From: JANNSX01 sp963741525
GTDB taxonomy: Bacteria; Pseudomonadota; Alphaproteobacteria; Rhizobiales; Hyphomicrobiaceae
DNA: 64,000 nt
Direction of reading: 5' to 3'
NCBI GenBank assembly: GCA_963741525.1
Contig: CAVUIW010000003.1
Span: forward strand, 1 to 64,000
How positions within the stretch are numbered: the first letter of the stretch is position 1; each line of letters starts with the position of its first letter. Of this stretch, positions 26,759-36,358 are shown piece by piece. A program made the translations under genes and the position numbers. The notes under the pieces were generated by a model. The model was given only the letters and a program-made list of their open reading frames with translations, was not told the DNA's origin and made no database searches.

Positions 26759-27691
26759 TCAATCGTAGAGAACGGCCGCGATCTGCGGATCGGCAATGTT
26801 GGTCTTGTCGTACCAGTAGTAGCCGGTGTCGATAATCTTATCGAGCTTCTCGCCCTTAATCGCCTTGGCGAGCGAGTTCACCACACACTGGCCGATGCCA
26901 ACTGGGTTCTGGGTGATCGAGCCCAAGAGCGTACCATCCATGATGGCGTCCTTCTGGGTCTTGCCGGAGTCGTAGCCGACGCCGACGATCTTGGCGCCCG
27001 TCTCCTTCAAGGCAACCGCCAAACCGATGGCCGCACCCTCGTTGGAGGCGAAGATGCCCTTGAGGTTCGGATAGGCTTGCAGGGTCGCCTTGATGTCATC
27101 CGTCGCTTTCAGCGCGTCGTTGGCATACTTGATGTCGACGAGCGTGATTTTCGGATATTTCTCCTTGAGGCGATTCACGAAGCCGTCGCGGCGGCCGATG
27201 CCGGTCGCCGACGTCTGATCGTGGATCTCGGCCGCGACCTCGCCTTCCCCGCCGATGGCATCGGCGAGCTTGTCGGCAGCCGCACCCGCAGCATTCACGT
27301 TATCCGTGGTGCAGGTGGTGAGCGGCAGATCGCTCTCAACGCCGGAATCGAAGGCGACGATCGGGATGCCCGCGTCGGCGGCCTTTTGCAGCGCCGGCAC
27401 CTGGGCCTTGGAGTCGAGGGCGGCAAAGCCCAAGCCCTGCGGCTTCTTGGCGATGGCCGCGTTCAGGATGTCCGTCTGCTTGTCGATCTCGGCTTCGGTG
27501 TTGGGACCCTCGAAGGTGATCGAGACGCCTTGCTCCTTGGCCGCCTGTTCGGCACCGGACTTAACGGCCTGCCAGAACTGGTGGCTGAAGCCCTTGGCGA
27601 TGATTGGGAAGTAGGTTTCGTCCGCGTAACTTGGTCCGGAGACCATCGCCGCAGCCCCCAACAGGGCGGCGGCGAGCACTGACTTCTTCAT
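26759..27691 (-). CDS. Sugar/inositol ABC transporter periplasmic binding protein (RbsB family)
   Basis: A 310-residue type I binding protein with signal peptide MKKSVLAAALLGAAAMVSG, cut near SYADETYFP. NAAIAKKPQGLGFAALDSKA and GIPIVAFDSGV are the family's ligand-binding loops. The ATG at 27691 has AGGGAG upstream; the longer frame starting at 27742 has no support. It is the last gene of an ATPase-permease-binding-protein operon on the minus strand. The nearby inositol genes suggest inositol or rhizopine as ligand, by context only. Confidence 0.87.
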   Translation of the reverse strand: MKKSVLAAALLGAAAMVSGPSYADETYFPIIAKGFSHQFWQAVKSGAEQAAKEQGVSITFEGPNTEAEIDKQTDILNAAIAKKPQGLGFAALDSKAQVPALQKAADAGIPIVAFDSGVESDLPLTTCTTDNVNAAGAAADKLADAIGGEGEVAAEIHDQTSATGIGRRDGFVNRLKEKYPKITLVDIKYANDALKATDDIKATLQAYPNLKGIFASNEGAAIGLAVALKETGAKIVGVGYDSGKTQKDAIMDGTLLGSITQNPVGIGQCVVNSLAKAIKGEKLDKIIDTGYYWYDKTNIADPQIAAVLYD

Positions 27692-27769
27692 AATTTTCTC
27701 CCTTAGGTTGGCATTCTTACCGCTTGAGGTCGCGGTCGCCATGTCGAGCGGGCGGTTGTTGCCCCTGCC

Positions 27770-28774
27770 CTACATCTTTTTCCGCAGCATGATGTCCACA
27801 TAGACTGCGATGATAATGATGATGCCTGTGACGACGATCTTCCATTCCTCCTGCACGCCCATGACGCGCAGTCCGTTGGTCAGAACGCCCATGATGAAGG
27901 CACCTATGATGGTGCCGAGGATGGTGCCGCGGCCGCCCGACAGCGAGGTGCCGCCGATGACGACGGCGGCAATCGCATCGAGCTCGTAGCCCAGGCCGAG
28001 CGCGGGCTGCGCCGAGTTGAGGCGCGAGGAGACGAGGAGGCCCGCGACACCGCAAATGAGACCGCTCAGCGCATAGGTGACGATCTTCCAGAAATCCACG
28101 TTCATGCCCGACAGGCGGGCGGCCTCCTCGTTGGAACCGAGAGCAAAGACGTAACGCCCGAGGATCGTGCGGTTGAGGATGATGGACGCGATGATGGCGA
28201 CGCCGAACATGACGAAGACGCCATTGGGGATCTCCAGCCAGGGTATGAGATGGGTGATCGAGCTTTCCGACGAGATCAGATTGTAGTTGGGCGTGGTGTT
28301 GAAATAAATCGGCGCGGCACCCGATAACACGAGCGCGAGACCGCGCGCGATCTGCATCATGCCGAGCGTGGCGATGAACGGCGGAATCTTAAGCTTGGAG
28401 ATGAAGAGGCCGGAGAAGCCGCCCATGACGGCGCCGGAAGCCATGGCGCCGATGATGCCGAGCGGCATCGGCAATCCCGCATTGGTGAGAATGAGACCCG
28501 ACATGACGGCGGTCAGCGTCATCATCGTCCCGACGGACAGATCGATGCCGGCCGAGATGATGACGAAGGTGCAGGCGACGCCGAGCACGCCGTTGACGGC
28601 GGTCGCCTGCATGATGTTGACCATGTTGTTCCAGGCGGCGAAGTTCGGCGCGAAGACGCTGAAGAAGGCGAGCAGCGCGATCAGCACCACGAACGCCACG
28701 GCTTTCTGCAGCGTGGCGGTGGTGAAGAAGCCGGGTTTGGCGGCCTGAGCGCCTGCGAGCGTGATATCGGACAT
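27770..28774 (-). CDS. Sugar/inositol ABC transporter permease (RbsC family)
   Basis: A 334-residue membrane protein of the ribose/xylose/inositol permease family, with multiple hydrophobic segments. Family features are ATAVNGVLGVACTFVIISAG, IDLSVGTMM, and the cytoplasmic coupling segment VVIGGTSLSGGRGTILGTII. It begins 18 bp after the ATPase stop, and is followed by the binding-protein gene after 78 bp. Confidence 0.88.
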   Translation of the reverse strand: MSDITLAGAQAAKPGFFTTATLQKAVAFVVLIALLAFFSVFAPNFAAWNNMVNIMQATAVNGVLGVACTFVIISAGIDLSVGTMMTLTAVMSGLILTNAGLPMPLGIIGAMASGAVMGGFSGLFISKLKIPPFIATLGMMQIARGLALVLSGAAPIYFNTTPNYNLISSESSITHLIPWLEIPNGVFVMFGVAIIASIILNRTILGRYVFALGSNEEAARLSGMNVDFWKIVTYALSGLICGVAGLLVSSRLNSAQPALGLGYELDAIAAVVIGGTSLSGGRGTILGTIIGAFIMGVLTNGLRVMGVQEEWKIVVTGIIIIIAVYVDIMLRKKM

Positions 28775-28792
28775 TGACGTTCCTTGCCCCGT

Positions 28793-30289
28793 TTATGCGG
28801 CTTTGTTCTGGCGCTCGGTCGCCAGCGTCATGATATCTTCCTGCGTCGCCGTCCGGCCATCGAGCTCGCCGGTGATGCGGCCCTCGCACATGACGACGAT
28901 GCGATGCGAGAGGCGGAGCACCTCCGGCAGCTCGGAGGAAATCACGATGATCGCCTTGCCCTGCCCGGCAAGACTTTGCAAAAGCTTGTAGATTTCCGAC
29001 TTCGCGCCGACATCGATGCCGCGCGTCGGCTCGTCGAATATGAGAATGTCGCAGTCACGCAACAGCCATTTTGCGATGACGACCTTTTGCTGATTGCCGC
29101 CGGAAAGCAGCCGGGTTTCTTGCGCAACCGACGGCGTTTTTACTTTGAGTGTATCGACGAACCGGGCGGCGGCCTGATGCAAGCCGCTGTCCTTCATCCA
29201 GAAGCCCGCCACCGTGAAGCGTGCCCAGGAGGGAAGCGTGATGTTGTCGCGGACCGACATGCGGGTGACAATGCCGAAGCGCTTGCGGTCTTCGCTCAGA
29301 TAAGCGAGGCCGAGACGAACCGCGTCGCTCGGCGAGCCGACTTTTTGCCGTTTGCCATGGATGTAGATTTCGCCGCTGTCGATTGGGTCAGCGCCGAAGA
29401 TCGCCCGGGCGACCTCCGTGCGGCCCGCTCCCATCAAGCCGGCGAAGCCCAGGATCTCTCCCCTGCGCAGCGTGAAGCCGACATCGCGAACGGTCCGGCC
29501 GCGGTTGAGGCCAACGACGCGCAAGGCTTCCTCGGCTCCCGCCTGGCCTTCGGCACGGCTGGCGTCGGCCAGCTCGCGGCCGACCATCAGCGAGATGATC
29601 TTCGAGATCGGCGTCGCTTCCGCCGGCAGCGTGTCGATGTAGCTGCCGTCACGCATGATGGTGACGCGGTCGGCGATGCGCTTCACCTCGTCCATCTTGT
29701 GCGTGATGTAGACGATGCCGACGCCATGAGCCTTCAGGTCGTCGATGACGGCGAAGAGATTCTCGACCTCGGTGTTGTTGAGGGCGGAGGTGGGCTCATC
29801 CATGATAAGCACCTTGGAGTTGAACGAGAGCGCCTTGGCGATCTCAACCAGCTGCTGGCGGGCGACCGTCAGTTGGCCGACCACCGTGGTCGGGCCGATG
29901 TCGACCGCCATGCGTCCGAAAAGGGCCCTCGCGTCTGCATTCATCTTCGCTTCGTCGACGAACAGGCCGAAGCCCTTGCGCGGCTCCCGGCCGATGTAGA
30001 TGTTCTGCGCCGCCGTCAGATGCTCCATCAGGAACAGCTCCTGATGAATGATGCTGATACCGAGGTCTTGGGCCACGCGTGGATTGGGGACGGAGACGGC
30101 CGTGCCGTTGACGCGGATCTCGCCGCCATCGGGCTGATAAACACCGGTCAGGATCTTCATCAGCGTGGATTTGCCGGCGCCGTTCTCGCCCATCAGGGCA
30201 TGCACCTCGCCCGGCCGCAGATCGAAACTGACACCGCGAAGCGCGTGAACGCCGGGAAACGACTTCTCGACCTGCCTCATCTCAACCAA
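28793..30289 (-). CDS. Sugar/inositol ABC transporter, duplicated ATP-binding protein (RbsA family)
   Basis: A double ATPase of 498 residues. The first half has ALMGENGAGKSTLMKIL (Walker A) and KVLIMDEPTSALNN (Walker B); the second has GFAGLMGAGRTEVARAIFGA, LLSGGNQQKVVIAKWLL (signature) and ILIFDEPTRGIDV. As usual the second Walker A is degenerate, so only one site is expected to hydrolyse ATP. The start is uncertain: a TTG at 30289 or an ATG at 30280 both lack a strong ribosome-binding site. It is the first gene of its operon; the DNA upstream holds a lacI remnant. Confidence 0.88.
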   Translation of the reverse strand: MVEMRQVEKSFPGVHALRGVSFDLRPGEVHALMGENGAGKSTLMKILTGVYQPDGGEIRVNGTAVSVPNPRVAQDLGISIIHQELFLMEHLTAAQNIYIGREPRKGFGLFVDEAKMNADARALFGRMAVDIGPTTVVGQLTVARQQLVEIAKALSFNSKVLIMDEPTSALNNTEVENLFAVIDDLKAHGVGIVYITHKMDEVKRIADRVTIMRDGSYIDTLPAEATPISKIISLMVGRELADASRAEGQAGAEEALRVVGLNRGRTVRDVGFTLRRGEILGFAGLMGAGRTEVARAIFGADPIDSGEIYIHGKRQKVGSPSDAVRLGLAYLSEDRKRFGIVTRMSVRDNITLPSWARFTVAGFWMKDSGLHQAAARFVDTLKVKTPSVAQETRLLSGGNQQKVVIAKWLLRDCDILIFDEPTRGIDVGAKSEIYKLLQSLAGQGKAIIVISSELPEVLRLSHRIVVMCEGRITGELDGRTATQEDIMTLATERQNKAA

Positions 30290-30720
30290 GGGCGAGGCAA
30301 TCGTGCCGCCAGAACTCGGCCGCCGCGTTACCGTTTCCCCCCATCCGCTCGGTACCTCCCTGATGTCGAGGCAGCATTCATGCGCTGCCCGCGCCGATAA
30401 TTCAACTGACCTGAGTAATCTCCGGCGGATTTCGCGACCGGGACGTATCCTCTGACCGCGAAAAATAATCCACAGCCATGCTGTTGCTCCGGGTCGGCGG
30501 CGGAGCGGCTGGCTAGGATGCTGACGAATGAGTCCTCATCTGGCAGCCCAATCGCTCCACCAAGCCAAGGTCTAATGGTCCGTCGCAGGGATCCAAGTGT
30601 CAGAGTCGGACCAATAGGAGCCGACCCAATCGCGATCTTGCAGAACGGGACGGCATTGACAATGTTTGTCGCGAGTAAACTGGCAGGGGGCATTTGCCGA
30701 AGTTCGATCGGTACATCGAC
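30290..30720. promoter_or_regulatory. Intergenic region upstream of the rbs-type operon
   Basis: No gene is supported in this 431-bp stretch. It must contain the promoter of the minus-strand transporter operon. TTCGCG (30431) and CGCGAA (30457) are inverted but 20 bp apart, which is wide for an operator. Short open frames on both strands show no recognisable domain. Confidence 0.4.
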
Positions 30721-30900
30721 ATGGAGGTTACTCTCAAGGACATAGCCGCTCACGCCCGTGTCGGCACGGCGACGGCCGAGCGCGAGGCGGGAATCGAGTG
30801 CCGTATCGCGCATGCGGGCGAACGGTGCCCGACCTGGTCTTGACGGCGCGCCTCTGAGCCTACATCCACACGGCAGCGCAACATTTCGAGACCTAGACCG
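30721..30900 (+). pseudogene. lacI-type regulator remnant with a large internal deletion
   Basis: An ATG at 30721 starts MEVTLKDIAAHARVGTAT, which is the helix-turn-helix opening of a LacI-family repressor; family members continue with TVERVLN, which is absent here. Further on, in a different frame, VPDLVLTARL and then LEPTSTRQRN look like a LacI-type C-terminal end that runs up to the ferredoxin gene. Nearly the whole ligand-binding domain (about 300 residues) is missing. It sits where the local regulator of the transporter and inositol genes would be expected. Confidence 0.55.
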
Positions 30901-31212
30901 ATGACGCTCTGGACCGACGCCTGTGCCGCCGCGGACATCGAGAAAGAAGACGTGAAGCGTTTCGACCACGAGGGACGCACCTTCGCGATCTACCACGGCA
31001 CCGATGGCTCGTATTATTGCACCGACGGACTGTGCAGCCACGAGTCCGTGCATCTCGCCGAGGGCTTCGTGATGGACAATGTCATCGAATGCCCGAAACA
31101 TCTGGGCCAGTTCGATTACCACACAGGCCAAGCACTTCGCGCGCCGGCCTGCATCGACTTGCAAACCTATCCGGCCAAGATCGAAAATGGCCGCGTGTTG
31201 ATCGAGATCTGA
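30901..31212 (+). CDS. Rieske-type 2Fe-2S ferredoxin (MocE-like)
   Basis: A 103-residue soluble Rieske ferredoxin with LCSHESVHLAEGF and IECPKHLGQFDYHTG supplying the CxH and CxxH cluster ligands. MocE in rhizopine catabolism is of this type and serves an oxygenase-like partner. The partner (MocD-type) and its reductase are not in the window. The ferredoxin is immediately followed (5 bp) by the isomerase-like gene and is the only ferredoxin near the three Rieske oxygenases, which lie about 25 kb away. Confidence 0.8.
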   Translation: MTLWTDACAAADIEKEDVKRFDHEGRTFAIYHGTDGSYYCTDGLCSHESVHLAEGFVMDNVIECPKHLGQFDYHTGQALRAPACIDLQTYPAKIENGRVLIEI

Positions 31213-31217
31213 CCACG

Positions 31218-32000
31218 ATGAGCCAGCCTTTCACACTTGCCGCCTGTGCCGAGATGCTCTGGCCCGAGAAGCCATTTGGCTGGCGCCTGAAGCGCCTGAC
31301 CGAAATCGGCTACCAGGTGGGCATCTGGAATTGGGGCAGCCACGACCTCGCCATGCTGGAGCGATCCGGCGCGAAATTCTCGTCGATGACCGGGTACGTC
31401 ACTGGCCGGCTCGCCGATGCCGCTGGGGCCGATGAGCTTCTCGCCACCGCCCGGCAATCGATCGAGGTCGGCAAGCGCCTCGATGTCGCGCGCCTCAATT
31501 TGCACGGCACCGGCCTCGGCGATCGCGGACTGCCGGTTTTGCCGGGTGAAACCATGACGGGCGCCATGTGGCTGAAGGCCCGCGATACGCTCAACCGGAT
31601 CGCTGATCTCGCCGAAGCGCACAGTGTCGTCTTCATGATCGAGAATTTGAACTCGGCCCTAGATCATCCGGGCGTGCCGTTCGCACGGATCGAGGACACG
31701 CTGGCGCTCGTGTCGGCCGTCAACCGGCCGGAACTGAAGCTCAATCTCGATCTCTATCATGTGCAGATCGGCGAGGGGAACCTGATCTCCTGGTGCGAGC
31801 GCTGCCTCCCCTACATCGGCGAGATCCAGGTGGCCGATGTGCCCGGGCGCATGGAGCCCGGCACCGGCGAGATCAACTATGCCGGCGTCGCCCGCGCCCT
31901 CGACCGGATGGGCTATCGCGGCGTTGTTTGCATGGAGGCCTTCGCCTCGGGCGATCCGGAGGCGGCGCTCGAGGCCTTCCGGTCGGCGTTCACGATATGA
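31218..32000 (+). CDS. Sugar phosphate isomerase/epimerase-like TIM barrel protein (hydroxypyruvate isomerase family)
   Basis: The 260-residue product has a TIM-barrel xylose-isomerase-like fold. FMIENLNSALDHPG supplies the first metal Glu, LNLDLYHVQIGEG the Asp-His pair, and the Glu near VVCMEAF the last ligand. The segment GEIQVADVPGRMEPGTGEIN is typical of hydroxypyruvate isomerase (Hyi)-type proteins. It is between the MocE-like ferredoxin and iolG, in the place held in moc clusters by mocC. A role in inositol or rhizopine breakdown is therefore inferred; the reaction cannot be fixed. Confidence 0.75.
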   Translation: MSQPFTLAACAEMLWPEKPFGWRLKRLTEIGYQVGIWNWGSHDLAMLERSGAKFSSMTGYVTGRLADAAGADELLATARQSIEVGKRLDVARLNLHGTGLGDRGLPVLPGETMTGAMWLKARDTLNRIADLAEAHSVVFMIENLNSALDHPGVPFARIEDTLALVSAVNRPELKLNLDLYHVQIGEGNLISWCERCLPYIGEIQVADVPGRMEPGTGEINYAGVARALDRMGYRGVVCMEAFASGDPEAALEAFRSAFTI

Positions 32001-32074
32001 TAGCGCATGACGTTGCTCGCAAACCGGGGAACGCGAACTGCCATCCAACTGTCTGACCCTCATAGGGACATCAC

Positions 32075-33076
32075 ATGGTCAACGTCGGACTCCTCGGCGC
32101 CGGTCGCATCGGCAATGTCCATGCCAAGTCAATTCTGGCCCATCCGCACAGCCGCCTGGTCGCCGTTTCGGACGTCAATGCCGAAGCGGCGAGGAAGCTC
32201 GCGGCGGCTTCGGGCGCCGAGGCGCGCACGAGCGAGGCGATCATCGCCGACAAATCCATCGATGCGGTGCTGATCGCCACCTCGACCGACACCCACTCGG
32301 ATTTCATCGAAGCGGCGACCGCGGCCGGCAAGGCGGTGCTGTGCGAGAAGCCGGTCGACTTGAGCCTGGCCCGGGCGCGGGCCTGCCGGGTCAAGGCCGC
32401 TACGACCGGACAGCCGGTGATGATCGGCTTCAACAGACGCTTCGATCCCAATTTCGCGGCGCTGAAGGCTGCGGCCGACAACGGCGAGATCGGCAAGCGC
32501 GAGCTGCTTTCGATCACCTCCTTCGACCCGGCGCCGCCGCCGGTCTCTTACGTGAAGGTCTCGGGTGGCCTCTTCCGCGACATGATGATCCACGACTTCG
32601 ACATGGCCTGCTGGATCATGGGCGGCGTGCCTGAGAAAGTAACGGCGGTCGCGAGCTCCATCGTCGATCCGGCGATTGGCGCCATAGGCGACGTCGACAC
32701 CGCCGCCGTGACGCTGCGCTACGCCGACGGCCGCATCGCCGTCATCAAGAACAGCCGCCGCGCGGTCTACGGCTACGATCAGCGGCTTGAGCTGCTGGGC
32801 TCGGAAGGGTTGCTCTCGGCCGGCAATGTTCTGGAGAGTACGGTATCGAAATCAACCAAGGCAGGTATCACCAGCGCCAAGCCTGAATACTTCTTTCTCG
32901 AGCGTTACATGCGCGCCTATTCGGCCGAGTGGTCAGCCTTCGTCGCCGCTGTAATGGCGGGCACGCCAATGCCCGTGACGCTCGACGACGGTATCAACGC
33001 TCTCGCCCTCGCCGAGGCTGCGACGATGTCCGCCAAGACCGGCGAGACCATCGCCCTGTCGAGCGTCGCGGAATAG
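32075..33076 (+). CDS. iolG: Inositol 2-dehydrogenase (Gfo/Idh/MocA family)
   Basis: NAD-dependent oxidation of myo-inositol to scyllo-inosose is the expected reaction. The N-terminal GLLGAGRIGNVHAKSI is the Rossmann loop; AVLCEKPVDLSLARA contains the conserved EKP lysine; GFNRRFDPNFAAL and GLFRDMMIHDFDMACWI hold the Asp-His catalytic pair characteristic of inositol dehydrogenases. The 333-residue length is normal. AGGGA lies upstream of the ATG. It converges on iolE. Confidence 0.85.
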   Translation: MVNVGLLGAGRIGNVHAKSILAHPHSRLVAVSDVNAEAARKLAAASGAEARTSEAIIADKSIDAVLIATSTDTHSDFIEAATAAGKAVLCEKPVDLSLARARACRVKAATTGQPVMIGFNRRFDPNFAALKAAADNGEIGKRELLSITSFDPAPPPVSYVKVSGGLFRDMMIHDFDMACWIMGGVPEKVTAVASSIVDPAIGAIGDVDTAAVTLRYADGRIAVIKNSRRAVYGYDQRLELLGSEGLLSAGNVLESTVSKSTKAGITSAKPEYFFLERYMRAYSAEWSAFVAAVMAGTPMPVTLDDGINALALAEAATMSAKTGETIALSSVAE

Positions 33077-33133
33077 TGGCGTAGGACGTCTATGAAGTCC
33101 GTGCCGATGAGGCCGATGCCGATTTCGCGTACC

Positions 33134-34042
33134 TCACGCATCTCCGCTGACGACGGCATAGCCCGCAGCCGCCATGACGCGCAGCAGCTCGCGGTAGCCG
33201 ATCTTCGCCATCTCGAAGGGCGGGGCCTGCCTGGGATCCTGCTCGGCTTCGACCACGAACCAGCCCTCATAGCCATGGTGAGCCAGCCGCCTGACGATCG
33301 CCTCGAAGTCGAGCGAGCCGTCACCGGGAACGGTGAACGCGCCCTTGACGACGGCGTCGAGAAAGCTCTCGCGCGAGCGATCGAGCCCATCGATCACCCG
33401 CATGCGCACGTCCTTCGTGTGCACATGACTGATCCGGCGATGATGCTTGTCGATGATGCGGAAATTGTCGCCGCCGGCGAAGGCCATGTGGCCTGCATCG
33501 AAGAGCAGCGGAATACCTTCTCCAGTGTGCCTCATGAAGAGATCGAGCTCAGGTTCGGTCTCGATCACGGCGGCCATGTGGTGATGATAGGAGAGCGGCA
33601 TGCCTTGCTCCGCGCACCACTCGCCGAACGCCGTCATCTTGCGGCCGTAGATTTTGATCTCGTCTTCCGACAGTTTCGGCTTGGTCGCCAGCGGCTTCGA
33701 TCTGTCACCCTGGATGGTGCGGGCACATTCGCCATAGACGATGCAGGGCGCGTTCAAGGCCTTGAAGAGCGCCATCTGCTGGGCGATGCGGTCTTTCTCC
33801 GCCGCCATGTCGCCATCGAGCAGATTGCCAGAGAACCAGCCGCCGCAGACTTGAATGCCGTGTTTCTTGAGGATCGGACTGAGCACGGCGGCATCCATGG
33901 GGAACCGGCGTCCCGTCTCCATGCCCGTGAAACCGGCTGTGCTCGCCTGCCGCAAGCATTCCTCGAGCGAGACGTCGTCGCTCAACTCGACGAGGTCGTC
34001 GTTCCACCAGGCGATGGGCGCGATACCGAGCTTGGCTTTCAT
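33134..34042 (-). CDS. iolE: Myo-inosose-2 dehydratase
   Basis: IolE dehydrates scyllo-inosose to 3D-trihydroxycyclohexane-dione, the second inositol step. The 302-residue product starts with KLGIAPIAWWNDDLVEL, a family hallmark, followed by GFTGMETGRRFP. Metal ligands are expected in GMPLSYHHHMAAVIET and IPLLFDAGHMAFAGGD, with HVHTKDVR further on. The ATG at 34042 lies inside a much longer open frame that overlaps iolD in another frame. It is 22 bp from the end of iolD, the same strand. Confidence 0.88.
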   Translation of the reverse strand: MKAKLGIAPIAWWNDDLVELSDDVSLEECLRQASTAGFTGMETGRRFPMDAAVLSPILKKHGIQVCGGWFSGNLLDGDMAAEKDRIAQQMALFKALNAPCIVYGECARTIQGDRSKPLATKPKLSEDEIKIYGRKMTAFGEWCAEQGMPLSYHHHMAAVIETEPELDLFMRHTGEGIPLLFDAGHMAFAGGDNFRIIDKHHRRISHVHTKDVRMRVIDGLDRSRESFLDAVVKGAFTVPGDGSLDFEAIVRRLAHHGYEGWFVVEAEQDPRQAPPFEMAKIGYRELLRVMAAAGYAVVSGDA

Positions 34043-34064
34043 GTTGGGTCCTGTTGAAGTCCGA

Positions 34065-35910
34065 TTACACGCCGACGCGCTGCTTGGCGCGCACGTTGGC
34101 CTGGTACTCGGCAGCGGCGTTGACCTCTTTGCGGTCCGAGACCTGCGGCACGCCCACATCCCACAGCGCGTCGCCCGGTGTCCAGGTGAACGCATCCGAG
34201 ACGATCGAGATGACGGTGGTGCGGTCCTGTTGCTTGGCCCAGTCGATCGCCTGTTCGAGCTCAGCGATGCTTTCGACTTTGCGCGCGCGAGCGCCCATCG
34301 AATTCCGCATGCTTCACGAAGTCGACGCTGAACGGCGCAATGGCCGTCTTGCAGTCCTTGAGCAGGTTGTTGAAGCTTGGCGTGCCCTTGAAGTTCTGCA
34401 ACCGGTTGATGACGGCGAACCCGCCATTGTCGCAAACAACGACGATGATCTTGTGGCCCGTCAGCACCGTCGAGTAGATGTCCGAGTTCATCATCATGTA
34501 AGAGCCGTCGCCGACCATCACGATGACGTCGCGCGTCGGGTCCGCCATCCGCGCACCCCAGCCGCCGGCGATCTCGTAGCCCATGCAGGAGAAGCCGAAC
34601 TCGAGGTCGAAGGAATTGGTGGTCCGGCAGCGCCAGTTCTTCATGGTCTCGCCGGGCAGGCCGCCGGCCGCCGTCAGCATGTAGTCGCGGGGTGCTGCTT
34701 TCCGGTTCACGGCGCCGACGACTTGTCCGTAGGTCGGCACCGGCGCATTGGTCGGCTTCTGGTAGCCGTCGATTGCGGCATTCCATTCCGCCATCAGGCC
34801 TTGGGCCTTCTTCATCCAGGACGCATCCACTTTCCAGCCCGCCAGCGCGGCGCCGAGCTCCTCGATCGTCTCCTTGGCATCGCCGACGACGGCGAGCGCC
34901 CGATGCTTGGTCGCATCCCACCGCGCGGCATTGATCGAGACGAAACGTGCGTCCAGGTTGAAAACCGTCCACGAGCCGGTGGTGAAATCCATGAGGCGCG
35001 TGCCGATCGCCAAGATCGCATCGGCTTCCGCGGCCAGCCCATTGGCCGAGGTGGAGCCGACGATGCCGAGAGGACCAGCATAGGCCGGATGGTCGTGCGG
35101 GACCGTGCTCTTGCCGGCAATTGTCTCGGTGAGGGGAATGCCATGCTTGATGGCGAATTGCGCCAACACCTCCTCGGCGCCCGAGTAGCGGACGCCGCCG
35201 CCCGAGATGATGAGCGGACGCTTGGCAGACTTGAGGAGAGCCACAGCCCCAGCCAGCCGCCTACGGTCGGGCCGCGCGCGCTGAATCTCATGCACCGTCT
35301 TCTCGAAAAACGCCGCCGGATAGTCCCAGGCGATCTCTTGGGTGTCCTGCGGCAGGCCAATGAAGGCCGGGCCGCAATCGGCCGGATCGAGCATCGTGGC
35401 GACCGCCTGCGGCAGCGATGCGATGATCTGCTCGGGATGGACGATGCGATCCCAATAGCGCGTCACCGCCTTGAAGGCGTCGTTGACGTTGATGGTAGGA
35501 TCGCCGAAATGCTCGACCTGCTGCATCACGGGATCGGGACGGCGGTTGACGAAGGTGTCACCGGACAGAATGAGGATCGGCAGACGGTTGGAATGGGCGA
35601 CGCCGGCCGCCGTCACCATGTTGGTGGCGCCGGGACCGATCGAGGAGGTCGCCACCATGATCTGACGGCGGCGCTTGGCCTTGGCGAAGGCGATGGCCGC
35701 CAGCGCCATCGATTGCTCGTTCTGTCCGCGCCAGGTTGGGAAGACGTCCTTTACGGCTTCGAGCGCCTCCGAGAGGCAGGTCACGTTGCCATGCCCGAAG
35801 ATGCCGAAAATTCCAGGGAAGAGAGGGACCTCTTCGCCGTCCACGACGGTGTATTGATTGATCAGATAGCGCACCAGAGCCTGCGCCATGGTCAAACGGA
35901 TCGTGGACAC
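34065..35910 (-). pseudogene. iolD: 3D-(3,5/4)-trihydroxycyclohexane-1,2-dione hydrolase, frameshifted
   Basis: IolD is a ThDP-dependent enzyme that opens the inositol ring. From 35910 the frame reads 530-odd residues with GIFGIFGHGNVTCL, the ThDP-binding Glu segment TWRGQNEQSMAL, and the magnesium motif VIVMVGDGSYMMMNSDI. Near residue 537 it reads FVKHAE and then leaves the family sequence; after removal of one extra base near 34302 it continues SMGARARKVESIAELEQAI to a stop at 34065. A repaired protein would have 614 residues, normal for IolD. The break is in the C-terminal ThDP domain, so the product as read would be damaged. A sequencing error is a serious alternative. Confidence 0.85.
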
Positions 35911-36358
35911 TGAAGGCTCCTGTGTTTTGGAATGCGGCAGGCGCGACTGCGCGGAGGAAAGCCGATCTGTATACCTTTACCGGCATCCCGGATGAACACC
36001 AAGATTACCGCGTCGGGGTGCCCGACCGCTTGCGCTTCGTTGCGCACTCGAATTCACCAACGCGAGCGGGGCGATCTGGTGATGCCAAGAGCTTTCGAGA
36101 CATAGGCCAATTGAGGACCTCGGCGGCCGGGCTGCGGACGCGGTTCGGTTTCCGAGATCAGCTGGCTGCACCGTGATCGAGCCATGGTTTGCCGGAATGG
36201 CGCAAGCGCCAAGCCGGCCGGCCTCCATCCGCAATATCACCAACGCGTCCGGCGCGGTCGCCGATGCCACGGGCGGAGATTCGCTGGCGCTCTCGATGCA
36301 TTGGCGGCGTCGCGGCGGCCTCGACCTCTTTTCGTGCATCGGTAGCCGTCGAGACACC
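35911..36358. other. Intergenic region upstream of iolD
   Basis: This 448-bp stretch separates iolD from the M24 gene. It should contain the iolD promoter at the left. Short open frames on both strands have no recognisable domain or ribosome-binding site, and no clear palindrome or repeat stands out. Confidence 0.4.

Noticed and set aside
28784..30400. 538-codon open frame on the plus strand opposite the RbsA-like gene
   Set aside because: Antisense shadow of a well-supported ATPase gene.
34054..35913. 619-codon open frame on the plus strand opposite iolD
   Set aside because: Antisense shadow of iolD; composition is Arg/His-rich and matches no family.
35922..36176. 84-codon plus-strand frame upstream of iolD
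   Set aside because: No recognisable domain or ribosome-binding site; left as non-coding.
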